Positions 34,067-43,112 of a stretch of DNA of 64,000 nt are shown piece after piece. The notes under the pieces are model-generated. The model had not been told where the DNA came from, searched no databases, and worked only from the letters and a program-made list of their open reading frames with translations. Made by a program: the position numbers and the translations under genes. Origin of the DNA: DASWUZ01 sp036401375 (GTDB taxonomy: Bacteria; Acidobacteriota; Terriglobia; Terriglobales; Acidobacteriaceae); assembly GCA_036401375.1 (NCBI GenBank), contig DASWVB010000035.1, positions 42,397 to 106,396 of the forward strand. The letters are read 5' to 3'. How positions within the stretch are numbered: the first letter of the stretch is position 1; the number at the start of each line of letters is the position of its first letter.

Positions 34067-35320
34067 CTAGCGAACCGGCCCCACTTTCTTGCGCAGCTCG
34101 GTCAGGGGATAGATGGTGCCGCGCCACGGCACTCCACCGAGCCGGAGCGTAACGATCATGGACCGCAGCATGGCCAGCACGGTCAGGCAGACGCCGACGG
34201 GAAAAGTAAGCACATAGCCGGACGGAATCCCGCTATGGCGCTGGTAATAGCGGGCCAAGGCCCAGAGTGCCGCCAGCTCGATCGACCCCGGCGCCCAGCC
34301 TAAAAGGCCCGCCCTCATCGGGGTGGAGTGCGCCACGAAGAGCGGTCCAGCAAATGGCATGAGGCTCAGGAACATCAAGCCGCAGCAAGCCCAGAGCAGC
34401 ACCGGCACACGGTAGCCAAAGACAGCGAAGGCGTTCTTGGTGAGGTTGCGCATCACTCCGCCGGCCCCGATCGCCCACCGGATGCGGATCAGCCCTCGTC
34501 CGAACGCTACGCGCTGCCGGTACCCCTCCTGCTTGATCTTGTAGCCGAGCCTGACGTCGTCGAGCACCTCCATGCGTAGAGCCTCATAGCCGCCCACGGC
34601 GAAGTAGACCTCCCGGCGCACCAGGTTGAAGGCGCCCACACCCGCGGAGTCCTTGCGCGCACCGGGGTCCGCGATCTTCCAGGGGCGGACGGCCCAGACC
34701 GCCAGCACCTGGACGCAGCACATGATCAGGCGCTCTCCAAAGAGCTCCAGGATCAGGGTGGGATAGAGCACGAGGTGGTCTGCCCTCTGCTCCGCAGCCA
34801 GACGCAGAGAGCGACGCAGCGCATCGGGAGCGTAGATCACATCGCCATCGGTGAAGAGCAGCCACTCTGCCGAGGTCTGGCGTGCCGCCAGGGCCATGGC
34901 GTGCGGTTTTCCGAGCCAGCCGGGCGGAAGCTCGGTGATGTGAAGAACTCGCAGCTTATGCCCGAGATTTCGGGTTGATGCCGCGACTGTGTCCATGATC
35001 GTGCCGGTTGCGTCGGTCGAGCGGTCATTGACGGCGATGATCTCGATGTCGACACCCTCGCTCGCCAGCAGGGATCGAAGCGTGTCCGCGATCGAGGCCG
35101 CCTCATTGCAGGCAGGCACGATGACGCAGACCTTTGCCAGGGCTGCTGACCCGGAGTCGCCAGCGCCTTCCTCCACCCTGTCATAGTGCGCATCGAGCAG
35201 GTTGGGAACACCGGGCAGCTTCCGCAGTGCGTCGGCTACACGCCACACCCAGTTCAGAGCGACCAGCCAGCTAAGCCCGAGCAGAACGTCCAGCAGCACA
35301 TGAAGAGCCATCCTTTCCAT
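34067..35320 (-). CDS. Membrane glycosyltransferase, family GT2
   Basis: Inverting sugar transferase of 417 residues. An N-terminal membrane helix (VLLDVLLGLSWLVALNWVW) is followed by the GT2 fold: VIVPACNEAASIADTLRSLL, IIAVNDRSTDATG, LPPGWLGKPHAMALAA, the metal-binding LLFTDGDVIYA (DxD), VGAFNLVRREVYFAVGGYE and DDVRLGYKIKQ, then the RIRWAIG segment. Three or more C-terminal membrane helices follow (VPVLLWACCGLMFLSLMPFA onward). The fold resembles HpnB/CrtQ-type transferases acting on polyprenoid or carotenoid-like lipids, but no assigned acceptor is evident. ATG 35320 is used; ATG 35311 (three residues shorter) has a GGAAAGG just before it and is equally likely. Confidence 0.85.
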   Translation of the reverse strand: MERMALHVLLDVLLGLSWLVALNWVWRVADALRKLPGVPNLLDAHYDRVEEGAGDSGSAALAKVCVIVPACNEAASIADTLRSLLASEGVDIEIIAVNDRSTDATGTIMDTVAASTRNLGHKLRVLHITELPPGWLGKPHAMALAARQTSAEWLLFTDGDVIYAPDALRRSLRLAAEQRADHLVLYPTLILELFGERLIMCCVQVLAVWAVRPWKIADPGARKDSAGVGAFNLVRREVYFAVGGYEALRMEVLDDVRLGYKIKQEGYRQRVAFGRGLIRIRWAIGAGGVMRNLTKNAFAVFGYRVPVLLWACCGLMFLSLMPFAGPLFVAHSTPMRAGLLGWAPGSIELAALWALARYYQRHSGIPSGYVLTFPVGVCLTVLAMLRSMIVTLRLGGVPWRGTIYPLTELRKKVGPVR

Positions 35321-35412
35321 TATCGCTTGACCGAGTCACTTGACCCGGTAAGGCAGGCGTTCGTGCACGGGGCTCCGGCACGCTCAATTTAGGCCCCGGC
35401 TGCCACGATCGA

Positions 35413-36681
35413 TCAGACCGGCTGAGCTTCAACTGCTGGCAGACGGGGCGCGAAGCGTGCCCCAGCAAACAGCAGAGCGGCGGCGATGGTGAACGTGACC
35501 AGAGTGAGTCCCATGCCCAGCCGGAGGTTGCTGTGGTCTGAGATGACGCCGATGATGACGGGCGAGGGAGCGTCGCCGAGCGCGTGAATCAGAAACAGGT
35601 TCAGCGCAATGGCGGTGGAACGGATGCCCGCGCCGACGGAGTTTACGATGGCGGCATTGAGCGGCCCGGTGCTGAGGAAGAGAAAGAACTCCGCCGCAAA
35701 GGCCGCCGGGATCATGACGGAGCGCGGCCCGAAGAAGACCAGCAGCGCGCCGGGGATGGTCAGCAGGGCACTCCACGCGGAGAGGAGATAGAGAGCGCGG
35801 TAGTGGTGACGGAGCCAGCGCTGCGCGATCCAGCCTCCGATGATGGTACCCAGCAGACCGTCAATCGCGGTGATGCCGCCCACAATCAGCCCCGCGCGGC
35901 CGACCGTCAAGCCTCCGAACCGCACAAAGAGCGTAGGCAGGAAGGCCGAGATGCCGCCCATCGAAAACACCAGCGCGGCCATGCCGAGGGTAGCGGTCCA
36001 GTAGGCGGGATTGTGCAGCAACATGCCGTTGAGGGTGGCGCGGTCGGCGGTCGGCGCCACCTTGTCGGCGCTGCCTCGCGCCGGCTCTTTGACCAGCAGC
36101 CAGAAGGCCAGTGCAATCAGGATGGCAGGGACCGCCGAGACCATGAAGGGCATCCGCCAGCCGTAGCGCGAGCCGATCACGCCGCCGGTGAGGTAACCCA
36201 GCGCCGCACCCACCGGAATGGCGATGTAGAAGATGCTGAGGATGCGGTTGCGGTCGATCTCCGGATAAAAATCCGCGAGAACGGCAGGCGCGAATACGCC
36301 GAAGGTCGCCTCCCCGATACCGACCAGCGCGTGCCGCAGAAACAGAGCCTGGTAGCTGTGCACGAGCGCGGTCAGAAGCGTAAGCACGCTCCACAGCATC
36401 GCTCCGGCGACGATGAACGGCTTGCGGGGGAAGTGGTCTCCCAGCCATCCCGTCGCCGGAGCGGCCAGCATGTACGTGATGAAAAAGGCCAGCGTCAGCG
36501 CCCCGAACTTCGTGTCGTCGACGTGAAACTCCCGTTGAACGAGCGGCTGAACTCCGAAGAGGATGTAGCGGTCGATGTAGTTGAAGAGATTAAGGCCGAA
36601 CAGCAGGGCGAGAGCCATGGCGGCCCCGCTGACAGGGGGCCGCACGCCTTTCTCTTCAACGGCCGAGGTGTGGGAGGACAT
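35413..36681 (-). CDS. Major facilitator superfamily transporter (Spinster-like)
   Basis: Twelve-helix permease of 422 residues. The first loop-helix pair LFGLNLFNYIDRYILFGVQP and the motif GWLGDHFPRKPFIVAGAML (motif A) mark the MFS; the ALVGIGEATFGVFAPAVLAD segment is typical of the Spinster-like group. GSRYGWRMPFMVSAVPAIL and the TIIGGWIAQRWLRHHYRAL segment (second-half motif A) are also present, with SAWSALLTIPGALLVF after it. Substrate is unknown; Spinster homologues carry lipids or organic solutes. ATG 36681 is preferred over an upstream ATG at 36744 that would add 21 Arg-rich residues. It reads in the same direction as the glycosyltransferase with a 92-base gap. Confidence 0.87.
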   Translation of the reverse strand: MSSHTSAVEEKGVRPPVSGAAMALALLFGLNLFNYIDRYILFGVQPLVQREFHVDDTKFGALTLAFFITYMLAAPATGWLGDHFPRKPFIVAGAMLWSVLTLLTALVHSYQALFLRHALVGIGEATFGVFAPAVLADFYPEIDRNRILSIFYIAIPVGAALGYLTGGVIGSRYGWRMPFMVSAVPAILIALAFWLLVKEPARGSADKVAPTADRATLNGMLLHNPAYWTATLGMAALVFSMGGISAFLPTLFVRFGGLTVGRAGLIVGGITAIDGLLGTIIGGWIAQRWLRHHYRALYLLSAWSALLTIPGALLVFFGPRSVMIPAAFAAEFFLFLSTGPLNAAIVNSVGAGIRSTAIALNLFLIHALGDAPSPVIIGVISDHSNLRLGMGLTLVTFTIAAALLFAGARFAPRLPAVEAQPV

Positions 36682-36828
36682 GGCGAGCGTTCCAGTCTGC
36701 AGTGGTCTGTTTCGCCGCAATGATAGCAGTCGTGCACCGGCCACCCCTGTGCTGCGAAGGCGTCAGAGCTGTATCCCGCCCGGCAGGCCCCATCCATCAG
36801 CCGAAAGCCAACTGCCTGCTGAACCTGC

Positions 36829-36838
36829 GCACCGGTGC
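36829..36838. promoter_or_regulatory. Palindromic GCACCGGTGC site upstream of the VWFA gene
   Basis: GCACCGGTGC is a perfect 10-base palindrome about 48 bases before the VWFA start. A 10-base sequence overlapping it, CCGGTGCACG (36832-36841), is repeated in inverted form as CGTGCACCGG at 36731-36740, 91 bases away, inside the same 204-base divergent gap. Two such sites suggest a shared regulator, but none is identified. Confidence 0.35.
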
Positions 36839-36885
36839 ACGCGGCATTCAAGCTGTGGTAGCGTTCTCTGTTGATAGAGGCTGCC

Positions 36886-38691
36886 ATGCTCCTGCGTCGC
36901 GTAAGCTCAATTGCCCTCCTCGGATTGCTCCCCGTTGCATCGGGATACCCGCAGACTGCCGTTCCCGACTCCCAGACCGGCATTCCTACCTTCCAACTAA
37001 GGGCACGGACGGTGGTCATCGATGTGGTGGTCACCGACAGCAGCGGGCAGCCCGTCCCGGGCCTTCACAAGCAGGACTTTACAGTGCGCGACTCCGGGCA
37101 GCCGCAGACCATCTCCTACTTCGAGGAGCATAGCGGAGTGCTCACAACCTCTGACACGCCCGCACCTACCCGCCAGGACAACGTCTTCACCAACGTGGCC
37201 AGCGCCAAGGTCACAGATTCGGTAAATGTGCTGTTGCTCGATTCGCTGAATACGCCCATCGAGGACCAGAGCTTCGTGCACAACGAGACGATGAAGTACC
37301 TCAAGAGCGCTGAGCCCGGGACACGGATGGCGATCTTCACCCTGGGTAACGAATTGCGCTTTGTGCAGGGATTTACGGCGGATGTCGGAGTGCTCGCGGC
37401 AGCCCTGAACAAGCAGCCCTCGAGGCCGCAGTCCTCCGCTCTGCTGCCCACCCAGGCCTCCAGGGCCGGAGAGGGCGAGCAGCTCGACCAGATGAAGCAG
37501 ATGCTTGCCCAGAGCGACACCGGGCACGGGGCCGATCCGACCATGGCAGCCTCCATCGCGGCTTTGCAGCAGTTCCAGGCACAGACGCACGTCTTTGAGA
37601 CGGACCAGAGAAGAAGGCAGACGCTCTTTGCTCTGCAGCAGCTGGGCCGCTACCTGGCCGGCATTCCGGGCCGCAAGAACGTGATCTGGTTCTCTGGGGC
37701 GTTTCCCATCAACATCTTCCCGGATGCAAGCGGGTTCAATACGGTAGACAGCTTTACGTCGGAGGTGCGCGAGACGGATGCGCTGCTGGCCGGAGCTCAG
37801 GTTGCGATCTATCCCATCGCCGCCGAGGGAGTCGCTTCCGATCAGTACAACTCGGCCGAGCACCACCTCACGGGCGTCTGGGGCGCCAACGACGCACGCG
37901 AGGACCAGAGTCAGTCGCTGCAGCAGGAAGCCTCTCTCCGCAATGCGGCGCACACCACGATGGACCAGATCGCCCATGACACCGGCGGCGAAGCCTTCTA
38001 CAACACCAACGGCATCAAGAACGCCGTGGCGCGGGTCGTGCATAATGGGTCGCGCTACTACACCATCGCCTACACTCCCACCAACGCGGAGATGAATGGC
38101 GCCTTCAGACCCCTGGTAGTCACCCTCAACAACGGCAACAAGTACCACTTGAACTACCGTCGCGGCTACTTCGCGGTGAATGCGAAGAAGGAAGAGACGG
38201 CCGAGAAGATCGCCGATCCGCTGCACCCCTACATGGGTCACGGCATGCCCGATTCGACGGAGATCCCTTATACCCTCAACCTCGTACCCTCGCCCACGCA
38301 GCCCGCCGCGGGCGCGCCGCACGCAGGGGACAACGCTGCGCTCAAGGGCCCGACGACGCGCTACACGGCGACCATATGGATGCCGGTGACCAGCCTCCAA
38401 TTGACGACTACCCCGGACGGGCTTCACCAGGACAGTATCGAAGCCGCGCTGGTGATCTACGACCAGACGGGTAAGGCGCTCAACTGGATGGTGCGCAACG
38501 TGAACCTGTCACTCAAGCCGGAGCGCTACGCGGCGGCACGGCAGGTGGGCATTCCTCTGCGGGTCGAGATCGACGCACCGGCGGGCGAAATCTACCTGCG
38601 CACCGGGATCTATGAGCAGTCCTCGCACACGGCTGGAACCCTCGAGGTCCCGCTCAGCGAAGTCGTTCCCGGCGTCGTCGCCTCGCGTTAG
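36886..38691 (+). CDS. VWFA-domain protein, acidobacterial type
   Basis: Exported protein of 601 residues of the large acidobacterial VWFA-related family (TIGR03436 type). A signal peptide (RRVSSIALLGLLPVASGYPQ) precedes a beta-rich segment FQLRARTVVIDVVVTDSSG, QPVPGLHKQDFTVRDSG and QPQTISYFEEHS, which is the family opening. The VWFA core is SVNVLLLDSLNTPIEDQSF with a MIDAS-like DSxNT in place of DxSxS, then RMAIFTLGNELRFVQGFT and NVIWFSGAFPINIF. A typical YYTIAYTPTNAEMNGAFRPL block and the C-terminal DAPAGEIYLRTGIYE follow. ATG 36886 sits 7 bases after AGAGG. Its role is unknown; many copies per genome are usual in this phylum. Confidence 0.86.
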   Translation: MLLRRVSSIALLGLLPVASGYPQTAVPDSQTGIPTFQLRARTVVIDVVVTDSSGQPVPGLHKQDFTVRDSGQPQTISYFEEHSGVLTTSDTPAPTRQDNVFTNVASAKVTDSVNVLLLDSLNTPIEDQSFVHNETMKYLKSAEPGTRMAIFTLGNELRFVQGFTADVGVLAAALNKQPSRPQSSALLPTQASRAGEGEQLDQMKQMLAQSDTGHGADPTMAASIAALQQFQAQTHVFETDQRRRQTLFALQQLGRYLAGIPGRKNVIWFSGAFPINIFPDASGFNTVDSFTSEVRETDALLAGAQVAIYPIAAEGVASDQYNSAEHHLTGVWGANDAREDQSQSLQQEASLRNAAHTTMDQIAHDTGGEAFYNTNGIKNAVARVVHNGSRYYTIAYTPTNAEMNGAFRPLVVTLNNGNKYHLNYRRGYFAVNAKKEETAEKIADPLHPYMGHGMPDSTEIPYTLNLVPSPTQPAAGAPHAGDNAALKGPTTRYTATIWMPVTSLQLTTTPDGLHQDSIEAALVIYDQTGKALNWMVRNVNLSLKPERYAAARQVGIPLRVEIDAPAGEIYLRTGIYEQSSHTAGTLEVPLSEVVPGVVASR

Positions 38692-38715
38692 CAAGCGTTT
38701 CGATGCACGACAGGC

Positions 38716-39108
38716 CTAAGGTCGGGGCCAGCGCGCCTCTATGGTGGTCGAGATGCCCCCGCGGGGACGGAAGTCGCCCTTCACCACGGCCCAGACCGGA
38801 TTCACGGCTTTGACCACGTCTTCCAGCACCTGGTTGGTGACGTTCTCCTGGAAGATTCCCAGGTTGCGATAGCAGAAGAGGTACTCCTTGTAGGACTTGA
38901 GTTCGAGGCAGAGGTCCCGCGGCATGTAGCGAAGCGTGATGATGCCGAAGTCCGGCAGCCCGGTCTTCGGGCATACGGAGGTAAACTCCGGATCGTCGAT
39001 CACAATTTCATACCCGGGAAACTGGTTGGGCCAGGTCTCGATCGCCGGAAACGCAAAATCGAGCCCCGCCCTGGCGTGTTCGTCGGTGTAGCGCTGCGTC
39101 AGTGCCAT
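38716..39108 (-). CDS. queF: NADPH-dependent 7-cyano-7-deazaguanine reductase
   Basis: Reduces the nitrile of preQ0 to preQ1 in queuosine tRNA modification; 130 residues, the short single-domain type. The catalytic Cys46 is in EFTSVCPKTGLPDFG with the partner Asp53. The QueF NADPH motif ELKSYKEYLFCYRNLGIF (about 68-85) follows and then QENVTNQVL. The PRGGISTTIEARW segment near the end is family-specific. No other queuosine gene is adjacent and I see no preQ1 riboswitch in the 218 bases upstream. It converges on the VWFA gene with only a 24-base gap. Confidence 0.95.
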   Translation of the reverse strand: MALTQRYTDEHARAGLDFAFPAIETWPNQFPGYEIVIDDPEFTSVCPKTGLPDFGIITLRYMPRDLCLELKSYKEYLFCYRNLGIFQENVTNQVLEDVVKAVNPVWAVVKGDFRPRGGISTTIEARWPRP

Positions 39109-39326
39109 TTACACATTCTACTTAAGCAACTTCTACCCTCCCCCTGGATGAACAGAGTCCCTTCGTCGTCGAGCAGCGTTTCTAACCACGGGAGGTGATG
39201 TTGCAGGCACCTTTGCGCCTTGCGGGGCATTCTCCGGGCCCCCGGAATGCGGCAGTTGGGAGTCCTATACCTTAATACTGTGTCCTATATACTGGCGGTT
39301 GCTTCGAAGAGATGGTTTCCGGCTAA

Positions 39327-40562
39327 ATGGTTATAGAAAGAAAGACAAGCAACCGCCTTATATGGATCGTGGCCATCCTGTTCTTGATCGGCGTCTTCTT
39401 CGCGGTCCGGTCGGCGACCCGGGCGAGGCTTCCGGTGCGGGTGGCGGAGGTTCAGTCAGGCTCCCTCATCAAGACTCTATCCACCAACGGCAGGGTGGAA
39501 CCGCAGGATAACTACGAGGCGCACGCGCTCGCTCCCGGCACAGTCAAGGGGGTTTATGTCCATGAAGGGGACCGCGCGCCGCAGGGTAAGCTGCTGCTCT
39601 CTCTGGGCGATACGGACGCCCGCGCGCGGGTCGCCGCTGCCCGCACCGCCCTGACTGCGGCGCAGGCCAATCTCGATGCTATGACTCACGGCGGCACCCA
39701 GGAAGAGCGCCTCTCGAGCGCCGGCGATCTGAGCAGGCTCGAGACAGAACGCGACCAGGCCTCGCGCGACGTGGCCACGGTCCAGAGACTGATCTCCACC
39801 GGCGCCGCCTCACCCAGCGAACTCAACGCCGCGAAGCAACGGGTCACGCAGGCGGAGACCAACATCAAGCTGCTGCAGCAGAGGCAGACCTCCCGCTACG
39901 CCCCCATTGACATGGAGCATGCACGGGCGCAGCTGGCCGACGCGGAGACGGCGTATGCGGCGGCGCAGGCCGTGGTCAATTCGGAGAATGTGCGCGCACC
40001 CTTCAGCGGGACGGTCTACTCCCTGCCGATCGCCAAGACCGACTACGTGCAGCAGGGAGACAAGCTGCTGCAGATGGCGAATCTCTCACGCGTCCAGGTG
40101 CGTGCCTACTTCGATGAGCCTGAGATCGGTACGCTCGAACCGGGACAGCCAATCACCATCCAGTGGGCAGCCAAACCCGAGGTGGCCTGGCATGGACACA
40201 TCATCCGTATTCCATCGACCATCATCGGCTACGGCACGCGCAATGTAGGCGAGGTGCTGGTGCAGGTGGATGACGCGAATGAGTCCCTGCTGCCCAACAC
40301 CAACGTCACCGTTACCGTCACGGTGAAAAGCGTGTCAAGCGCCCTGACCGTACCCCGTGAGGCGCTTCATACCGATGCCGGCAAGGATTACGTCTACACC
40401 GTCGCGAAAGACAAACTGGTTCGCAGCAACGTTCGGGTAGGCGCCATCAATTTGACCCAGGTGCAGATACTCTCGGGACTGAAGGAACAGCAGCTGGTCG
40501 CGCTGGGCACAACCAATGGCCAGCCGATCGCCGACGGTGTGCCGATCCGGATCGTGGAGTGA
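39327..40562 (+). CDS. HlyD/RND-type efflux periplasmic adaptor
   Basis: Membrane-fusion protein of 411 residues that bridges an inner-membrane exporter to an outer-membrane channel. One N-terminal helix (LIWIVAILFLIGVFFAV) anchors it. The lipoyl half-domain begins LIKTLSTNGRVEPQDNYEAH, the coiled-coil hairpin runs from about 90 to 215 (DARARVAAARTALTAAQANL; QRVTQAETNIKLLQ), the second lipoyl half is NVRAPFSGTVYSLPI and a beta-barrel/MP domain ends with VPREALHTDAGKDYVYTV. The following TPR gene starts 4 bases before its stop. No ABC or RND pump gene is present in the operon. Two GTCCTATA repeats 20 bases apart (39262 and 39282) lie upstream and might be a regulator site. Confidence 0.88.
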   Translation: MVIERKTSNRLIWIVAILFLIGVFFAVRSATRARLPVRVAEVQSGSLIKTLSTNGRVEPQDNYEAHALAPGTVKGVYVHEGDRAPQGKLLLSLGDTDARARVAAARTALTAAQANLDAMTHGGTQEERLSSAGDLSRLETERDQASRDVATVQRLISTGAASPSELNAAKQRVTQAETNIKLLQQRQTSRYAPIDMEHARAQLADAETAYAAAQAVVNSENVRAPFSGTVYSLPIAKTDYVQQGDKLLQMANLSRVQVRAYFDEPEIGTLEPGQPITIQWAAKPEVAWHGHIIRIPSTIIGYGTRNVGEVLVQVDDANESLLPNTNVTVTVTVKSVSSALTVPREALHTDAGKDYVYTVAKDKLVRSNVRVGAINLTQVQILSGLKEQQLVALGTTNGQPIADGVPIRIVE

Positions 40563-41596
40563 GTCTGAGCCTGCCACTGCCGCTCTTGTCCAGTTCAAGC
40601 GGGCCGGCCGAACGGCGCGGCTTCCCTGCCCCTGCGCGCCCGTACGCGCTATTCGTACTGTTTGCGGTACTGCTGATGACAGCCGGTTCCGCACCTGTAT
40701 TTGGCATCGACCCGGCCTCAGCGGCAGCCGTACATGCAGACCTGACCTACGGACGCGCCGACGATGCGATCGCCCGGCTGCAGCCACTCACATCCAAGGG
40801 TAGTCAGGACGCTGAGGCGCACCACCTGCTCTGCCGCGTCCTCTTTCAGGAGCAGCGCTGGGAAGACGCGATCGATCATTGTGAGCAGGCAGTCCGGCTC
40901 GCCCCGGCCAACAGCGACTACCACATGTGGCTGGGCCGCGCTCTCGGCGAAAAGGCGGACCGCGCTTCGATCCTGCAGGCTTACAAATACGGTCAGCGGG
41001 TGCGCTCCGAGTTTGAGGCAGCAGTGAACGCAGACCCGCGAAACGGGAGCGCCCTGGCAGACCTTGGCGAGTTCTATACCGACGCTCCGTCGATCGTGGG
41101 CGGAGGGCTGGACAAGGCGGAAGGCGTCGCCGCCAGGCTGGAGTCCTTTGACGCTGAGCGGGCTCACAACCTTCGCGGCAAAGTTGCAGAACAGCGCAAA
41201 GACCTGGCTGGGGCCGAGGCCCAGTTCAAAGCAGGATTGAAGGTAGCCGGGGACCCGGCTACCGGATGGACTGTGCTTGGCTCCTTCTACCGCCGCCAGG
41301 GCCGCTGGGACGACATGATGCAGGCCATTCACAGTGCCGTTGCACTGGACCGGGACCACGGGGTCGCTACCGAATACTCCGCGTCGCTGCTGATCCGGAC
41401 AAAGCGCGAACCACAGCTCGCGATTCAACTGCTCAGGCAATACCTTGAATCAAAGAAGCAGTCGGAGGACGCGCCTGCGTTCCAGGTCCACGTCCGGCTC
41501 GGTCATCTGCTTGAGCAGCAGGGCGACAGGCAGGGTGCGCAGCGGGAGTTTGAGGCGGCCAGGGCGCTGGCACAGGAGTACCGTGGCCTGCCCTGA
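40559..41596 (+). CDS. Tetratricopeptide-repeat protein
   Basis: A 345-residue TPR protein. GTG 40559 overlaps the adaptor stop (GTGA). An N-terminal signal-like helix (YALFVLFAVLLMTAGSAPV) suggests export or membrane tethering, after which about eight TPR-like 34-residue units run to the C-terminus, e.g. AEAHHLLCRVLFQEQRWEDA, YHMWLGRALGEK, AQFKAGLKVAGDPATGWTVL and HVRLGHLLEQQGDRQGAQRE. TPR proteins act as scaffolds, so it may couple the adaptor and channel encoded on either side; this is inference from gene order. The stop is 4 bases before the outer-membrane channel gene start. Confidence 0.82.
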   Translation: MSLSLPLPLLSSSSGPAERRGFPAPARPYALFVLFAVLLMTAGSAPVFGIDPASAAAVHADLTYGRADDAIARLQPLTSKGSQDAEAHHLLCRVLFQEQRWEDAIDHCEQAVRLAPANSDYHMWLGRALGEKADRASILQAYKYGQRVRSEFEAAVNADPRNGSALADLGEFYTDAPSIVGGGLDKAEGVAARLESFDAERAHNLRGKVAEQRKDLAGAEAQFKAGLKVAGDPATGWTVLGSFYRRQGRWDDMMQAIHSAVALDRDHGVATEYSASLLIRTKREPQLAIQLLRQYLESKKQSEDAPAFQVHVRLGHLLEQQGDRQGAQREFEAARALAQEYRGLP

Positions 41597-41600
41597 CCCC

Positions 41601-43025
41601 ATGTCGTCCGGTCGTATTTCGCAGGCCGCGCGGGCAACGTCGCGCTATCCCGCCGATGACTGTGCTGCCGGTTATCGCATCTCTGATTTGCGCAGCGAAT
41701 GGAGCTTAATCCGGCGGACAGCCCTCTGCCTGGCGGCACTGCTGTTCACAGCAACGCTGCCAATCGCCGCACAGACTCCCGTCTCTCTTTACACAGCGGT
41801 CGACCTTGCGCTGCGCAACAGTCCGGCAGTCCGAGCGGCCATCGCCGACGTGCAGCGTGCCTCTGCCTCGATGGCTGAGGCGCGGGACGCCTATAAGCCG
41901 AACGTCGTAGCAGGGTCCGGCCTTGGGTATTCGTATGGCTTTCCGCTCGGTCAGCCCTCCGTCTTCAACGTTACCTCTCAGTCGTTGATCCTCAGTTATT
42001 CACAGCCGGATTACGTGAGGTCGAGCCGTGCAGCCCTGCACGCTGCCGAGCTTGCTCTCAAGGACACCCGCCAGCAGGTGGTGCTCGATACAGCTCTCGC
42101 CTACATCCAGCTCGACACCATCACCCGCGAGCGAGCCGCCCTCGATGCCCAGCAGTCTGCGGCTGAAAGGCTGGCTACCATCGAGCAGCAGCGGGTCGAG
42201 GCCGGGCTCGAAGGGCGCACCGAGCTGCTGCGCGCGGAGCTGACTGGAGCACAGATTCGGCTGAAGAACATTCATATCGAAGACGATGCTGAGGTCGCCG
42301 GTCTCAGGCTGGCCCATCTCACCGGTCTACCCGCTGCGAGCTTCACCACCGCGACGGAGAGCATTCCGGCGGCACCCAGCTTCATCACCGGGAACTCTGC
42401 CCTGAGTGCGGAGGTGCATGCCCTCTCCAGTGCCGGCGTACAGGCCGCCTATGCCTCGGCCAAGTCTCGCGCCTATGTCGCAATGGGAGATCGCCGGCAG
42501 AGGTTCAGGCCGCAGATCTCCTTCTTCGCCCAGTACAGCCTCTTCTCTAATTTCAACAACTACTCGACCTACTATCGCAGCTTCCAGCCGAATAACTTCG
42601 GCATCGGCATCTCCATCAGCCTGCCCATCTTCGACGCTTCGCGTACTGACAAGGCCCGCGAATCGGCGGCGGAATCGGCCCACGCAACGGCCGAGGCGGA
42701 CACACTTCGAGACCAGACCAGCGAACAGGCCATGCAGCTGGAGAAGAGCATGGCCGAGCTATCGGCCAGGGAAGCGGTCGCGCGGCTGCAGAGCGAGCTG
42801 GCCGAGAGCGAGTTGCAGACGGTGGTCGCGCAGCTCGAATCCGGCAGCGGCCCTGCGGCGCGCTCGCAGCTCACTCCAAGGGATGAACAGCAGGCCCGCA
42901 TCCAGGAGCGGCAGCGCTACCAGGAGCTGCTCGACAGCCGCCTCGATCTCGCCCGTGCGCAGTTGAACCTGCTGCGAATCATGGGCTCTATCGAAGACTG
43001 GGCCCGGAAGCAGCCCTCGCCCTAA
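41601..43025 (+). CDS. TolC-family outer-membrane efflux protein
   Basis: Outer-membrane channel of 474 residues. A signal peptide RRTALCLAALLFTATLPIAA is followed by the twin TolC repeats: VSLYTAVDLALRNSPAVRAA, EARDAYKPNVVAGSGLGY, ALAYIQLDTITRERAAL, HLTGLPA, then GDRRQRFRPQISFFAQYSLF and GIGISISLPIFDASRTDKA, closing with RQRYQELLDSRLDLARAQLNL minus one residue. ATG 41601 is the only start that leaves the signal peptide complete without reading across the TPR gene, although no ribosome-binding site precedes it, so coupling to the TPR gene is likely. It completes an adaptor-TPR-channel trio. Confidence 0.87.
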   Translation: MSSGRISQAARATSRYPADDCAAGYRISDLRSEWSLIRRTALCLAALLFTATLPIAAQTPVSLYTAVDLALRNSPAVRAAIADVQRASASMAEARDAYKPNVVAGSGLGYSYGFPLGQPSVFNVTSQSLILSYSQPDYVRSSRAALHAAELALKDTRQQVVLDTALAYIQLDTITRERAALDAQQSAAERLATIEQQRVEAGLEGRTELLRAELTGAQIRLKNIHIEDDAEVAGLRLAHLTGLPAASFTTATESIPAAPSFITGNSALSAEVHALSSAGVQAAYASAKSRAYVAMGDRRQRFRPQISFFAQYSLFSNFNNYSTYYRSFQPNNFGIGISISLPIFDASRTDKARESAAESAHATAEADTLRDQTSEQAMQLEKSMAELSAREAVARLQSELAESELQTVVAQLESGSGPAARSQLTPRDEQQARIQERQRYQELLDSRLDLARAQLNLLRIMGSIEDWARKQPSP

Positions 43026-43112
43026 GGCAGTTTCGCGGCGCATGTGCCCCGCTCGACAACCGCCCAGGCAGGTCTCAGGGGTCCCGCGGTGTTAAAATGG
43101 GAGACATACGCT

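Noticed and set aside
35326..35345. Two CTTGACC repeats 13 bases apart between the glycosyltransferase and MFS genes
   Set aside because: Seven-base copies arise by chance often; no supporting promoter context.
36997..38427. Long antisense open frame opposite the VWFA gene (476 codons)
   Set aside because: Arg/Val/Gly-rich composition with no motif, opposite a convincing exported VWFA protein.
39109..39326. PreQ1 riboswitch upstream of queF, or a leaderless queF promoter (TAGAAT)
   Set aside because: No preQ1 pseudoknot pattern can be drawn. The TAGAAT hexamer near the start has no matching -35 element.
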